A stretch of DNA of 64,000 bases, taken from contig KB445793.1 in assembly GCA_000320605.2 (NCBI GenBank), forward strand, positions 508,556 to 572,555, in the 5' to 3' direction. The notes below the pieces were generated by a model that had not been told where the DNA came from, made no database searches, and worked only from the letters and a program-made list of their open reading frames with translations. Origin of the DNA: Gelatoporia subvermispora B (lineage: Eukaryota > Basidiomycota > Agaricomycetes > Polyporales > Gelatoporiaceae). Positions 24,303 to 35,722 of this stretch are shown here, in pieces. Numbering within the stretch: position 1 is the first letter of the stretch; each line of letters begins with the position of its first letter. The position numbers and the translations under genes were made by a program.

Positions 24303-26446
24303 ATGAGCCTTCGGTTACCGGCTCATCATCTCAAGGCAGAGTCAATTATCGATGAGGAGGAGCGTTCCAGCTCCTCCGAAGACGACGACGATGACCAGAA
24401 TTGGGACGATTGGGTCTCCGACTCTGCAGACAAGCGTCCATGCAAGTCACTTTTCGAGGACAAGACTCTCCCGTCCGTCTCCGACGCCCTGAATCACGAC
24501 AAAACCGCACATGGGTTCGATTTAGAGGCAGCGTTCTCCAGACTATGTGCGTCCTTGATCATTACCTGAGGGACCACATAATGACCCCTAAAAATACCAG
24601 CTCTTGATCCCTACCAGCGGATACGCCTGATTAACTGGATCAGGAAAGAAGTATGCACCCCTCTGCATAGTCAGTTTACTTGTAGGCTGACATCTTCAAG
24701 AAACCTTCCGTGCCTCGATTGTCCGAACTGAAGGGTAACGAGAGCTTCCTCGGCACCGACGAGTACTTGGTACCCACTGTCGAGGATGATCCTCTCCTCC
24801 GTGAGTCCCGCTACACACCCTGCGCACTGACGGCTTTTCATGGTCAAATCTGCAGAGGTCCAACTGTCCGGAGATTGGTCGGACGACTCAGACGACGAGC
24901 TTCCAGATGCCGCAGATCTGCCAGGGGCAATGCGCCGCATCCGCGTGCTCGAAAAGCGCCTTCAGAAGGCGCAGCAGGCTCTCACTGATTATCGCTCGTT
25001 CGTCGGCGACCGACTCAATCTCGCTGGTCTGGCAGAGTCCTTGAGAGAGGAGGGCGCGTCTGGTCAGGATGGGGCTACCTCGCGGGACGATGATTCGCAT
25101 TACTTCGAGAGCTACGGCGAGAATGGTAAGTTCATTCGAGACCCCTAGGTCTAGCAGCTCCTAAAAGGCTACTTCAGATATCCATGCGATCATGATCCAG
25201 GACAAGGTGCGGACGGCGACGTATGCACAATACATCATGTCTACTCCTGAAGTCTTCCGCGACGCTGTCGTACTGGACGTGGGCTGCGGCACCGGTATCT
25301 TATCCCTATTCGCCGCACGTGCAGGCGCGAAGCGTGTCATTTCCGTCGACGCGAGTCCCATCGCGGAGAAAGCGAGGCAGATCGTCAAGGACAATGGATT
25401 GGATGATGTCATAACGTGGGCGCTTCAATTTCAGGGGCATGCTGCAGGTTCATTGACGCTCGGTATCTACCCTGCAGTGTCATCCACGGCAAAGTCGAGG
25501 ACATCAAGTTGCCGGATGGTATCACGCACGTCGACGTGATTGTCTCCGAGTGGATGGGCTATGCGCTGCTCTACGAGTCCATGCTGGATTCTGTGCTGCG
25601 CGCACGCGATCGCTTCTTGAAGCCAGAGGGGGGTGTTATGGCGCCGAGTCAATGCAAGATGCTCCTCGGGCTGTCCGAGGCAAGTGAGCTCTACAAGGAG
25701 CGCGTTGGGTGGTGGGGTGATGTCTATGGTAAGGCTGCAAAGATATTCCAATCATGTCCAGCACTCACGATTGGACCAGGTTTCGACCTTTCCGCCATGG
25801 GCAAGAATGTGTACGAAGAAGCGATCGTCGATGTTGTTGGCGCCGAGACCATGCTCAGCGAATCATGTGTTATCAAGGTTAGTAGCACTCGCCAGCTCAG
25901 GGACACGGCCATTCTCACCTCAGACCCTATCACACACAGGATCTCTACGTCCCCAGCCTCACTCCGAAGCAGCTTGACTTCTCCTCGCCTTTCACTCTCG
26001 TTTCGACGGCTGAGCGGCGTACGAAGATCCGCGCGCTCGTCCTGTACTTCGACACGTTCTTCACGAGTACGGGCGAGCCCGCGCCAGAGGACACGCAGGT
26101 GCACGTCGTGCGCGAAGGCGACTCGATCCTGGCAGAGGTCTGGCCTCTCGGCGGACGCCCCGTCACCCGCCGGATGAGCACCGGCGAGCACCTGAAGGGA
26201 CGTCCGAAGGTCACCAGTTTCAGCACGGGCCCGGCGTCTGAGCCGACGCATTGGAAACAGACTATCTTCTTGCTCAGGGATCCCATCATCGTCAGTGAGG
26301 GCACCGTCGTGCAGGGAACGTTCAAGTGCCGCAAGAGCGACGACAACTCGCGCGAGCTTGACGTTGAGATTCACTACGTGGTCAAGGAGTCTGTAGACGA
26401 GGAGCCCCGGGGAGAGGCTGTTGTGCAGCTCTTCAAGGTGCGGTAG
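24303..26446 (+). CDS. protein arginine N-methyltransferase 3 (PRMT3-like)
   Basis: 590 residues from eight exons (24303-24546, 24601-24650, 24686-24800, 24856-25125, 25178-25415, 25478-25728, 25780-25877, 25940-26446; 1773 nt). It transfers methyl groups from S-adenosylmethionine to arginine; PRMT3 acts on ribosomal protein uS5 in the cytosol. The N-terminus is acidic (SSSSEDDDDDQNWDDW), followed by a zinc-finger-like region where HDKTAH keeps both histidines but the cysteine positions are replaced (SLFEDK). A coiled-coil stretch precedes the catalytic core: motif I VLDVGCGTG, the double-E region SEWMGYALLYESM and the THW loop (EPTHW near the C-terminus). The start lies in the first open frame after a 0.7 kb shared promoter. 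Confidence 0.93.
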
Positions 26447-27278
26447 GAGTGTCCACCAAGGCGATGAAGAGAGGGGTTTTTTTCTTGCGAAAACTGTTTA
26501 GATCTTTGGACTAACGAGAGAAGTTTTCACGCGTGTAATAGTTGCTTGCGAAGCTAATTTAGACAATCACTTGGATGCTCTTGTAGCAACCAGCTTGCGA
26601 AGGTTATGACGGATGAGTGCGGAGCATGCCAGTGGTGTTGATGTTCATAGGGAAAGCCTTACACAGGGTAACTTCGGCAACTTCGGAGTGAACTGATCGC
26701 CGAGACACACATATGTATGGTATCTGGCTTTGTTTGACTGAGATGCGATGTTCGGATCGGTGGTATCCTAAGTGTGATCCTTGGGCCTGAGATACAACAT
26801 ACTTTTCCGAACCGAAAAGCGGCGCATCGTCAATATTTTTGCTACGGTGTCTCTGATTGAGAATGGACTTATCGATACGATCATTATCGAGACATTCCAG
26901 CAGTTGTCACCTCTACGATGTTTACGGATCAATGCCGCAGTTCACATCTTCGATTCTAAGTGTAAATTCTTACAGTGGTCTCCAAGTTCGGAGCATAATA
27001 ATTATGTTCTGCATAGCTTATAATAGTAATGTTCGAGCTGCAGCTCACCTTGATTCGTCTCTGCCGGTAGTAAAAGCGTCCGGGAGGCACGTCTCGAAAC
27101 CCGACATTATTCGGTCGAAACTGGATAGACGTCAACCTTGTCTGAGAGATTGGTATATCTGGGCCCTATCTCATCAGATACGTCTTGACTTTCTCTATGA
27201 TACGAGACGGAGATTGTGTGCGCCGGTGTGATGTTGCGCGAATATGCAAATTGAAAGTAGCTCGAACGTGGCTCGAGC

Positions 27279-27310
27279 AGACGCCCACGTGAGCACTCAC
27301 GTTGGCGTCT
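27279..27310. repeat. 15-bp inverted repeat with an E-box
   Basis: The arms AGACGCCCACGTGAG and CTCACGTTGGCGTCT are reverse complements at 14 of 15 positions with a 2-base spacer. The left arm contains CACGTG. It could be a dimeric transcription-factor site or cruciform; it lies about 630 bases before the peptidase start. Confidence 0.55.
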
Positions 27311-27857
27311 CACGCAGCTTTGACTATGACACGAAAGGCACACGACCTGGTCTCTGCAATTCACATTCTCTTCCCAGATTTTCGCTTCTGACACAGTGAC
27401 ATGTCGTTTGAAACTGTGGACCAGAACGAGCCTGCGGGCCACTAGACACGAACTGGCGGACCGCCGGGATCTGAAAGGCTCGGTCAGCTTGACGGAGACA
27501 ACATGGCTGCGTGCTTCTATCGGCTCTTATCTATTCTTCAATTGGTTCTGCAGCGCGCTGCACGAGTCGCCTTACATGTCGTCGACTGTCTGGCCGAATT
27601 GCGTCTCGCCTCTTCTATCCTATCTGTCGCCACCTGCACCTTCGCGTGCCAGCTGACCGCATTCCCCTGCCCGGCATGCCGTCAGGGCTCGAGAAGGTGG
27701 AGGGGCCCGCGCATGCTCGCGTCGCGGCTGTGCGTTGTCCAGTATGCTCTCGGATGTCAGGGTGATGGCCTGGAGGGCCAGCGGGAGGCGCATGCTCGGC
27801 TAGTCTGGTGATGCGGGTCGTATGGTGCTTCCAGCGTATGTTCCTAGATTCTACGCG

Positions 27858-27864
27858 TATAAAA
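27858..27864 (+). promoter_or_regulatory. TATA box of the S28 peptidase gene
   Basis: TATAAAA, 80 bases upstream of the ATG, at a typical distance for a fungal TATA element. Confidence 0.6.
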
Positions 27865-27943
27865 TCGGGGGCAACATGCGTCGGGCTCGCCAGGAGTCTT
27901 TAGACCCCCGCTAGGTGCCCACCTTCGCTCGCCGGACCCAACT

Positions 27944-30053
27944 ATGGCCTCGCGCTGGAGTGTCTGCTCTGCCCTGCTGCTGCTCGCGTTTCAGGTCTCT
28001 GCTATTACTCGCGATGGGCGGCCGCATGCGAACGTTGCCCCTAGGCCATCTGTGCCAAAGGTCGTCGCGCCGGACGGACCCGTGACGAGTCGGAACGGCA
28101 CGACGCTCCCGCCGTACACGACAGTGTACTACTTCGATCAACTGGTCGACCACACCAACCCGAGCCTGGGCACTTTTAAGCAGCGCTTCTGGCACACGTG
28201 GGAGTATTACGAACCAGGTCAGTCTGGCTCGTCCGCAGTTTCTTGACTGTGTTCCTAAGATCTGCCAGGCGGACCCATTATCCTCTTCACTCCTGGGGAA
28301 GTAAATGCGGACGGTATGTCGAAATCCATCGCGAGGTCCGCGGATCGCTCAGCTTCCCTCGACAGGATACAGCGGCTACTTGAACAACAACACTGTGAAC
28401 GGCCTCATCGCCGATCAGCAGAATGGCGCGACGGTCGTGCTCGAGCATCGTTTCTACGGTCTCTCAAACCCGTTCCCGGACTTGTCTGTTCAGAGCCTGC
28501 GTGTGCACACTATTCAGCAGGCGATTGATGACCTGGAATACTTTACGAAGAACGTAAATCTCCCGATGCCTGGTGGAGATGAGGTCGCACCTGGCAAAGC
28601 GCCGTGGATTTTGATCGGCGGCAGCTACTCTGGAGCTTTGACGAGCTGGACAATGGTCAAGTGCGTATACACCACGAACGTCTTGTGTGTACACACCCTA
28701 ACCTGTCTATAGCAAACCGGATCTCTTCCAAGCCGGCTATGCATCATCAGCGGTCGTTGAGGCCATCACGTATGTGCACTTTGCACTTCCGGTGAATGTC
28801 GTCTCACATAAGAGTTAAAGCGATTACTGGGGCTACTTCGAGCCCATTCGGCAATTCATGCCCGCGAATTGCTCCGCGGACGTCGAGGCTGTCATTGCGC
28901 ACGTCGACAGCGTCTTCTCGTCCGGGAACCAAGCCCAGATCAAGGAGATCGAGAAATCATTCAACTTCACGCTGTCGCACCTGGACGACTTCGCTGGAGC
29001 CCGTAAGTATTGGGACGTGCCTCGAGCCTATAATGACGTGTTGACATGGGAGTTGCTAGTGCGGAACAATCTCTGGGATTGGCAGTCTCTGCAGCCAGAT
29101 TCTGGCCCTGGCCAGATCTTCTTCCAGTTTTGCGATGCGCTCGAGGTCAAGAACGGTGTGAGCGCACCTGCAAGTGGCTGGGGTGTTGATCATGCACTGT
29201 CTGCTTGGGGCTCATTCTGGACGAACACATATTATGATCTTGGTGTGTCTTCTCTCATTTGTCTCCTGAGTACCCCGTTCATGTGGTGCAGTCTGCGGTG
29301 ATCAGAGCGCTGAGTAGGTCTTCGCACATCCTCACGGTGCCACTCGATCTAAGCATTGGTTTGGCAGAGAATGTCTTGGAACTTACGACCCGACGCAATC
29401 CTTCTTCACAAACACTACCATCAATAACTCTGATAGGTCTTGGGAATGGATTGTGTATGTCTTGTCCTCTCTTCTCGCCAGGTCGTTTCTGACTTCGACT
29501 TGTAGCTGCAACCAAGTAGGCTTTTATCAGGACGGCGCGCCAGCCAATGATCCCACGATTGTCACTAGGCTCGTGCAACCAAGTTATGACGAGGCGAGCG
29601 TCTCTCACAATGCGCCTCCTGCGTCACTGACCACATCTTTGAATAGCGTCAATGCACGTATTACTTCCCTGAAGCCTTCAGCAAGCCGCCTGCACCGAAC
29701 GTCGATGCGGTGAATACGGACTACGATGGCTGGTTCGTTGACATCCCCCGCCTCTTCTTCGCGAACGGACAACGTAAGTCTTCCGGCCCTCCGACGTGCA
29801 CGGAGGTTGCTGTGGATTCGCTCGCTGACCTGCTCGTGTGTGTGCAGGTGATCCGTGGAGAGAGGCAACGGTGTCGGCCGATGGGACAAATTTCAAGAGC
29901 ACCTCGTCCCGCCCGATTGTGGTTGGCAACGGGTTTCACTGCTCGGACCTGTTGACGAGTAATACTGCCGTCGACAGCACGATCGCGAACGTGCAGAAGC
30001 AGGGTCTGGCATCGATGAAGACGTGGCTTGCAACTTGGAAACCCTCTGCGTAG
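27944..30053 (+). CDS. secreted serine carboxypeptidase, family S28
   Basis: 534 residues from nine exons (27944-28217, 28269-28313, 28366-28660, 28713-28769, 28821-29242, 29370-29454, 29506-29599, 29647-29773, 29848-30053; 1605 nt). Signal peptide with core SALLLLAFQVSA. An alpha/beta hydrolase of the prolyl carboxypeptidase/DPP-II type: YYFDQLVDHTNP, GPIILFTPGE, VLEHRFYGLSNP, nucleophile elbow GGSYSGAL (Ser near residue 192), Asp in RDPWRE and His in GNGFHCSD. It cleaves after proline or small residues at acidic pH, outside the cell or in the vacuole. The donor of intron 7 is unclear: either GTCTCT (used here) or a GC donor six bases earlier. Several N-glycosylation sites are visible. It is followed by a secreted trehalase on the same strand. 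Confidence 0.9.
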
Positions 30054-30863
30054 ATAGTCTCACAGACCGTGCCTAATCCTCTCTGTTGTTTGTATCGATA
30101 CTTTCGTCTGCACTGCACATCGGATGACTATTTCGGGAAGGGAGCGTGGCTGAGTGAGTCAGGAGGGTCGGGGAGGGTCGGGGGTGGTCCCCAATGTGAT
30201 GGCGTCCATTGGCGGCCGCGCAGGCGATGTGGGGAAGGCGCCAACCCCAGACGCGGGGTTGATGGTTTTCCATCACCCTCCATGTGCACCACCCGCTGTA
30301 GCCGCGGCTGGCTATATTTACCGTTGGTACCATTTGTCACGACGAGGCTTTCTAAAATATCCCGACGCCGGTTCCAGGCGATTCCGAGTACGCTCGAAGT
30401 CATTGGAATGCTGCAAGCACGTCGAGAACTTCAATTCTGCTGTTCTCTCACACGCGCTCATTCGTGCCCGAAAGCTCCTCGCGAGAAGTCTACCAGGTGT
30501 GGTCCTCGAACTGCCGTGCATGCATTGTTGCGCTGTTCCTAAACTTTAAAGTCCTGGCGATCGAGCGAGGAAGGGGACAGAACATGTTTGGTGGTCCGCG
30601 TAGGTCCGTTCAGGTCCGTTCACACATGATCCCGACTCCGCATAGGTGGCTGAACGTTCACTCCAACCACCGTGTGGTCAGCAGACCCTCCTGTCGGGCA
30701 AGCCAGGCGGGGCGAGGCGAATGCTCTCTAACGCCCACCTCGCTTCATTTCGAGCTCGGTCTGATCAGAAGTGGCGCACGAGGCCTCCGACGCCGTACCA
30801 CATACATAATATAAGCCCTTCGCGGGCTGCGCGCACTCCGACTCCAACGGGCCCTCTGCCAGG
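30054..30863. promoter_or_regulatory. intergenic: trehalase promoter
   Basis: 810 bases without a supportable gene. A repeated GGGTCGGGGAG/GGTCGGGGG stretch lies at about 30165-30185, a TATATTTA-like site near 30313, and an AATATAAG site about 55 bases before the trehalase ATG. A short direct repeat of GGTCCGTTCA occurs at 30603-30623. Confidence 0.35.
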
Positions 30864-33648
30864 ATGCTCGCAAACTTTCTGGCCGCTGCGTTGCCGCTCC
30901 TCCTGCACGCCCACGTCCATGCCTTGCCCCAGGGTTCCCCGAGCAGCGTGCCAGCAGACACTAGCCTGCCCGTGGTCACCTTCTCGACGTCCGTAGCGTC
31001 GCCCACTGTTCCGTTGACGAACACCCTCCCGTCGCAGGTGCCTCTGCCGCCAGTCCAGGCATGGTGCCCCAGTCAGATCTTCTGCGCAGGAGAGGTGTGT
31101 CCCCCCAGTTCTGCTTCGTCGATCATGATCCTGACTTTCAGAAGCTCTTGCAAACCGTGAACCTTGCTCAAGTCTACTCGGATGCAAAGACCGTGGTGGA
31201 CAAGCCAACGAACAAGCCCTCGCAACAGGTGTTGTCGGATTTCAATGCCATTGACAGCTCGAGTACGACTGAGGGAGACATCGTGTCGTTCATGGACAAC
31301 GACTTCCGTGGAGAGGGTCTGGAGCTGGAAGCGGTCGCTGAGCCGAACTTTAACCCTAATCCGGCCTTCCTGAGCAGCGTGAAAGACCCCCTGATCCGCG
31401 CATGGTCGCAAACGGTACACACCTTCTGGACGCAGCTCATTCGGAATACGAACCAGTCTGCGCTATGTCCAGAGGGCACCGAGGATGGTCCTTGCGAGAG
31501 CTCGCTCATCCCGTTGAACCACACGTACGTCATACCTGGTGGACGCTTCCGCGAGCAATGTTCGTGCCTGAGATTCTTTTCCTGGACCTAGAGAATTTAC
31601 TGACCTCTTAATTGACAGACTATTGGGACTCGTACTGGATCTTAGTTGGATTGTTGAAGTCGGAGTTGTTCGATGTCGCAAATGCAACCCTACAGAACTT
31701 TATGGACGAAATCGAGAAGTTTGGCTTCATTCCCAACGGTGGGCGGATTTATTGTGAGTTTCAGTGGTTTACTTGTGACATGTGAAATGCGCAACTCATG
31801 TCCGACGCGAAGACCTGAACCGTTCGCAACCGCCTCTGTTTGTGCAGGTGAGATACAGTTTTATCCTGTTCGGGTACATGATTGATATCGAATTTCTGGT
31901 AGATGCTATCGGAATACACTGCTGCTACCAATGACACATCGATCCTTCACCGTGCTCTGCCTCTCGCTGAGGTAGAGATGTCTTGGTGGAGCAACAACCG
32001 CTCAGTCAGCGTGACGAGCCCGTTCACGAACCAAAGTTATACCATGTTCCATTACGCTGCGAACAATACGGCTCCGCGTCCCGAGTCGTACCTTGAGGGT
32101 AAGTAGCAACCTATTAATACACATGAACCTCTTTGACTCGGACGATGACAGATTACATGACTGCTAACGACCCCACACTCACGACACCCCTCACTGAGGA
32201 CCAACGCTCTGACCTGTATTCTGAGCTTGCAAGTGGTGCTGAGACTGGTTGGGACTATTCGTCTCGCTGGGCGGCTCAGCCGTTCGCGGGAGGGACCAAC
32301 GATACAAACCCACTCCTTCGTTCGCTCAATGTTAGGAACCTTATTCCTGTTTGCCTGAACAGTATGCTGTGTAAGTCTCGCTTTACAAATCGTTGTGACC
32401 CAACATTCACATCCGTCCCTGTAGATAACGCCCACATCAAGCTCTCCGACTTCTACAACAACCCCGAATTCAAAAATTCCACCGCAAACGCACAGCACAA
32501 CGAGATTGCGACTAACATTCGGAACGGTATCCTGGACCTGATGTGGGACTCGTCGAAGCTCGCGTTCTACGACTTCAACCTCACTGCGAACGGGCGCAGC
32601 GGCATCTTCACCGCCGCGACGTTCTACCCGCTCTGGAACAACATCTTCCCGGACGAGATCCTCAACTCGACCGAGAATGCCTTTGGTTTCTTCTCCGCAC
32701 TCAACATGGTACTCAACCGCTACAACGGCACGTTCCCGGCCACGTTCCTCGAAACTGGCCAGCAATGGTGTGGATTTCCGATTGTCTTGGTGGACCTATT
32801 TATCTGACTGAGATATAGGGATGCCCCCAACGCTTGGCCCCCGCACCAGTACATCGCTCTCCAGGCGCTCGCGGCGTTGCCCTCGAACATCAAAATACCC
32901 ACGCTATCGTCACTGACGGGCTCTCAGTCAACATTCGACCTCATCCCCTCCGGTCAGATCGGTGTCTCGGAAGATGCTCTTCCGGGACAGAAGATCATCG
33001 GTACGAGCGGGAACGCGACGAAGTCGGGTTCTGCGGCGGACATCAACATGCTGAACGGCACTGTGGTGAACGGTGGAAATGCGACAAGCGGCGAGTCGTG
33101 GGTGTTCACCTTGGAGCGCGAGCTGGCGAACCGGTACATCGCGAGCGCGCTCTGCAGCTGGTGGGTGTGGACTCTGTCTTTATGTTCGCGCCGCGTGATT
33201 GGGGTCCTAATCACAAAATGTTAGGCATGCAACCGGCGGTTCGATCCCTGGCGTCCTCCCACGCCTCTCTGACCAGGAGTTGAACGTCACCCAGAGTGCC
33301 AACAACACCGGCAACGTGGGTCTCTGCATCTCTCTATCTTGTTTCTGCTGCTTATGTGCGCTGCAGATGTTCGAAAAGTTCTCGATTTCCGACATCGACT
33401 CTGCCGGCAGCGGTGGGGAGTACACGGTGCAGGCCGGATTCGGCTGGACGAACGGCGTCGCCCTCTGGGCTGCGAGCCAATATGGGGACGTGCTTGTCGC
33501 GCCAAACTGTCCCGACCTGCTTGCACAAGTAGCGCAGACGAGCACCAGCTCCACGAGTACGAACGCTGCTCTGAGCGTGCAGGCTGTCCCGTCTGCGACC
33601 ACCTGGTTGGGGATGCTTGTGGTTGCTGCCTTGACAATAATTGTATGA
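30864..33648 (+). CDS. trehalase, GH37, secreted and probably GPI-anchored
   Basis: 763 residues from ten exons (30864-31094, 31142-31559, 31619-31753, 31813-31847, 31903-32098, 32152-32370, 32425-32767, 32819-33160, 33225-33315, 33367-33648; 2292 nt). It hydrolyses trehalose to glucose. Signal peptide with core LAAALPLLLHAHVHA. GH37 signature 1, PGGRFREQYYWDSYW, spans intron 2; signature 2, QQWDAPNAWPPHQ, spans intron 7; the catalytic-region glycine motif is GGEYTVQAGFGWTNG. The C-terminus has a Ser/Thr-rich stretch and a hydrophobic tail (WLGMLVVAALTIIV), as in GPI-anchored wall proteins. Many NxS/T sites fit an extracellular acid-type trehalase; no calcium-binding regulatory N-terminus of neutral trehalase is present. 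Confidence 0.93.
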
Positions 33649-33776
33649 GGGTCGCGTGACGACTTGACAATGAGATAACTGTACACTAGTGGTACTTTGC
33701 GAATTAATGATACGATTGATGGACCAACTGTTTGAATTGCATGTATGTTGTAGGAGCCTTTTTCGTGGCAGCAGGT

Positions 33777-35169
33777 TCAGAGGCACTGCCAGGGGATGAG
33801 GTAGCTCATGTTGATGGCAACAACAACCTCGTCCTTCACTCCAGGGCTTCTGACAAGTCCCAATTCTGAATTGACAATTGGAGGGATCGGTGGTTTGTCG
33901 TGAATAGGGCGCATGATATAGTGGACGTCGTCGAGAAATCGTGGATATAAGAACCTCGCAACCAGCGTTCCTTTCAGGTTTGTAGAAGACAAGAACGACG
34001 ATTGCGCAGTGGACAAGTAGTCGACGTCGGCCGGCCGAAGCGCCTTTAGAGTCACAGATATCTGTCGCAGGAATGGGAAGGCTGAGGACAGGAGTGTGTC
34101 CTCTAGCACGCGGAATAGCCGTGCCCATTCATCGAGGTATGGATCTTCACGGTACTGGCAAGAGCACGAAACTGCCACAACTGCCACGCGATCGGGCAAC
34201 CGGGCGAGCACGCTGGCGACTGGATCAATGGGATTGGGCACTTGCTTCCCGAGTGTATATGTGAATTCGAGCCGTCGAAGCTGATGCAGGTCGGTGAAGA
34301 GAGACCGATCGGGAAGGAATGAGGGGTCTCTGAGAGCGTGATATTCACTCGTAGGTTCTATATGGAGTTCCCTGAATGTCTCAGAAAGGCATGGTGCAGA
34401 CATTAGACCCCACAGGGATGGGCAGACGGTATCATCGTAGGACACCTGGGTAAGACCATCTCAGTATCTGCTCAGACTGCTTGTGAAACAGATAACGTAC
34501 ATTGAGATACTGTAAACGCAGGGTTCGTGCGAAGGGAAAGGCTTTCAATAAACCGACATTTCCGCCATCACTCCCGTGTACCCTAACGTCCTGCAAAACT
34601 AACCGTTCTAAATTGGGAAACGCACAGATGGTTCGAGCGAAAGTGGAGAATGAGAAGAAGTGGACTTCGAACAGAATCAGAGAGGTCAACGACGTCAGAA
34701 GGGAAACAGCAAGCCTAATCCGGGAGTGTAAACGCATGAATCTGTCGTATTGTGCGCCCCATATGTTCAATTCTGCCAAGTGAGGACTTGTAGCAGAGTG
34801 TATCACAACCCAAGTAGGTATGTCCGCGCAACGGAGGTGAAGGCGAGTAAGGAAGTAGCCATGCGTGGGTTCTTGCTCGTATTCGCGTGACAGACTCGAG
34901 AGAATATCCATTTGCCTGCGGCCTGCTATTATTCGCTTGGCTACGTTATTGAGAGGTTTGCAGGTACACGCGCATGATAACAGCGATTTGGCATCGTCAA
35001 CGATCTCCATGATGCTCCACCAGAGCTCAAGTGGGAAAGCACCAAGTGCATGAGGCGAAGGGTCCAGAGGCATGCTGTAGGCGAGTAGGTCAGTAAGTGA
35101 TGACCGAGGTGAGTTAGCATCGAGATGCGCTGACCTTTGATTTGATTGTTCACTGTGGTGATCATTCAT
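33777..35169 (-). CDS. F-box protein
   Basis: 445 residues from two exons (34501-35169 and 33777-34445, 1338 nt) with a 55-nt intron. After a polar leader of about 45 residues comes an F-box-like segment, GAFPLELWWSIMEIVDDAKSLLSCACTCKPLNN, then a long leucine-rich region (PNLERLVLQDV, TSLTSLILFEV). Such proteins recruit substrates to SCF E3 ubiquitin ligases and are heavily expanded in basidiomycetes. The frame is open upstream to 35259 without an ATG, so MNDHHSEQSN is the start. It converges with the trehalase, with 128 bases between the stops. It is similar in style to the gene at the left edge of the window. Confidence 0.78.
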
Positions 35170-35722
35170 GGCGATTGCCAACGTGGCCGAAGATTGTGCG
35201 AACACTTGGATTCGTTGGGGTTGCTGAAGAGGACTAAATAAGGTGCATGCTTGGATCAAGAACTTCGACAGCCGTTATTCGCCGGCAATTTCCCGTAGCA
35301 GCTATAGGCGCCAGCACTGCCTGTGTGCTCTAGCCTGAGGAACGTCTGGGTGTAATGTCCAGGAGCCCGAGGGGCAACCTATATCTTCCTCAACTTCTCT
35401 TCCAAACCCCACAATAGCAAGGATTGACAAATTGGCTAGGACGAATTCGCCAAGATGATTTTTTTTGATGAGATTCCTTTTAACCCACAACTGTAGTACC
35501 TTTGCTATTGTCACGGCGACTCAATGTGTCGCCGATCCTCGCAATTGAACATCGTCGGCGACAAATGAAACAGAGAGCTCTATTGGATCAACATTCTCCA
35601 ATGTTCCAATGCAGCATTCGGTCTATGCAGGTATCATTAGCATATCTAATAGTAACAATAAGTGTACAATCATGTGGCGTCCTCACGTCCGATGCAATAG
35701 CCCATTAGGAGCATGATTGACA
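35170..35722. other. intergenic, A/T-rich
   Basis: 553 bases between the F-box start and the Msp1 stop. It contains a T-run near 35458-35466. No gene was seen. Confidence 0.4.

Larger units (their letters stand above)
26447..27943. other. 1.5 kb intergenic region upstream of the S28 peptidase
   Basis: No supportable gene. Several overlapping open frames at 27396-27811 lack any recognised feature. It holds a strong inverted repeat at 27279-27310 and the promoter of the peptidase. Confidence 0.4.
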
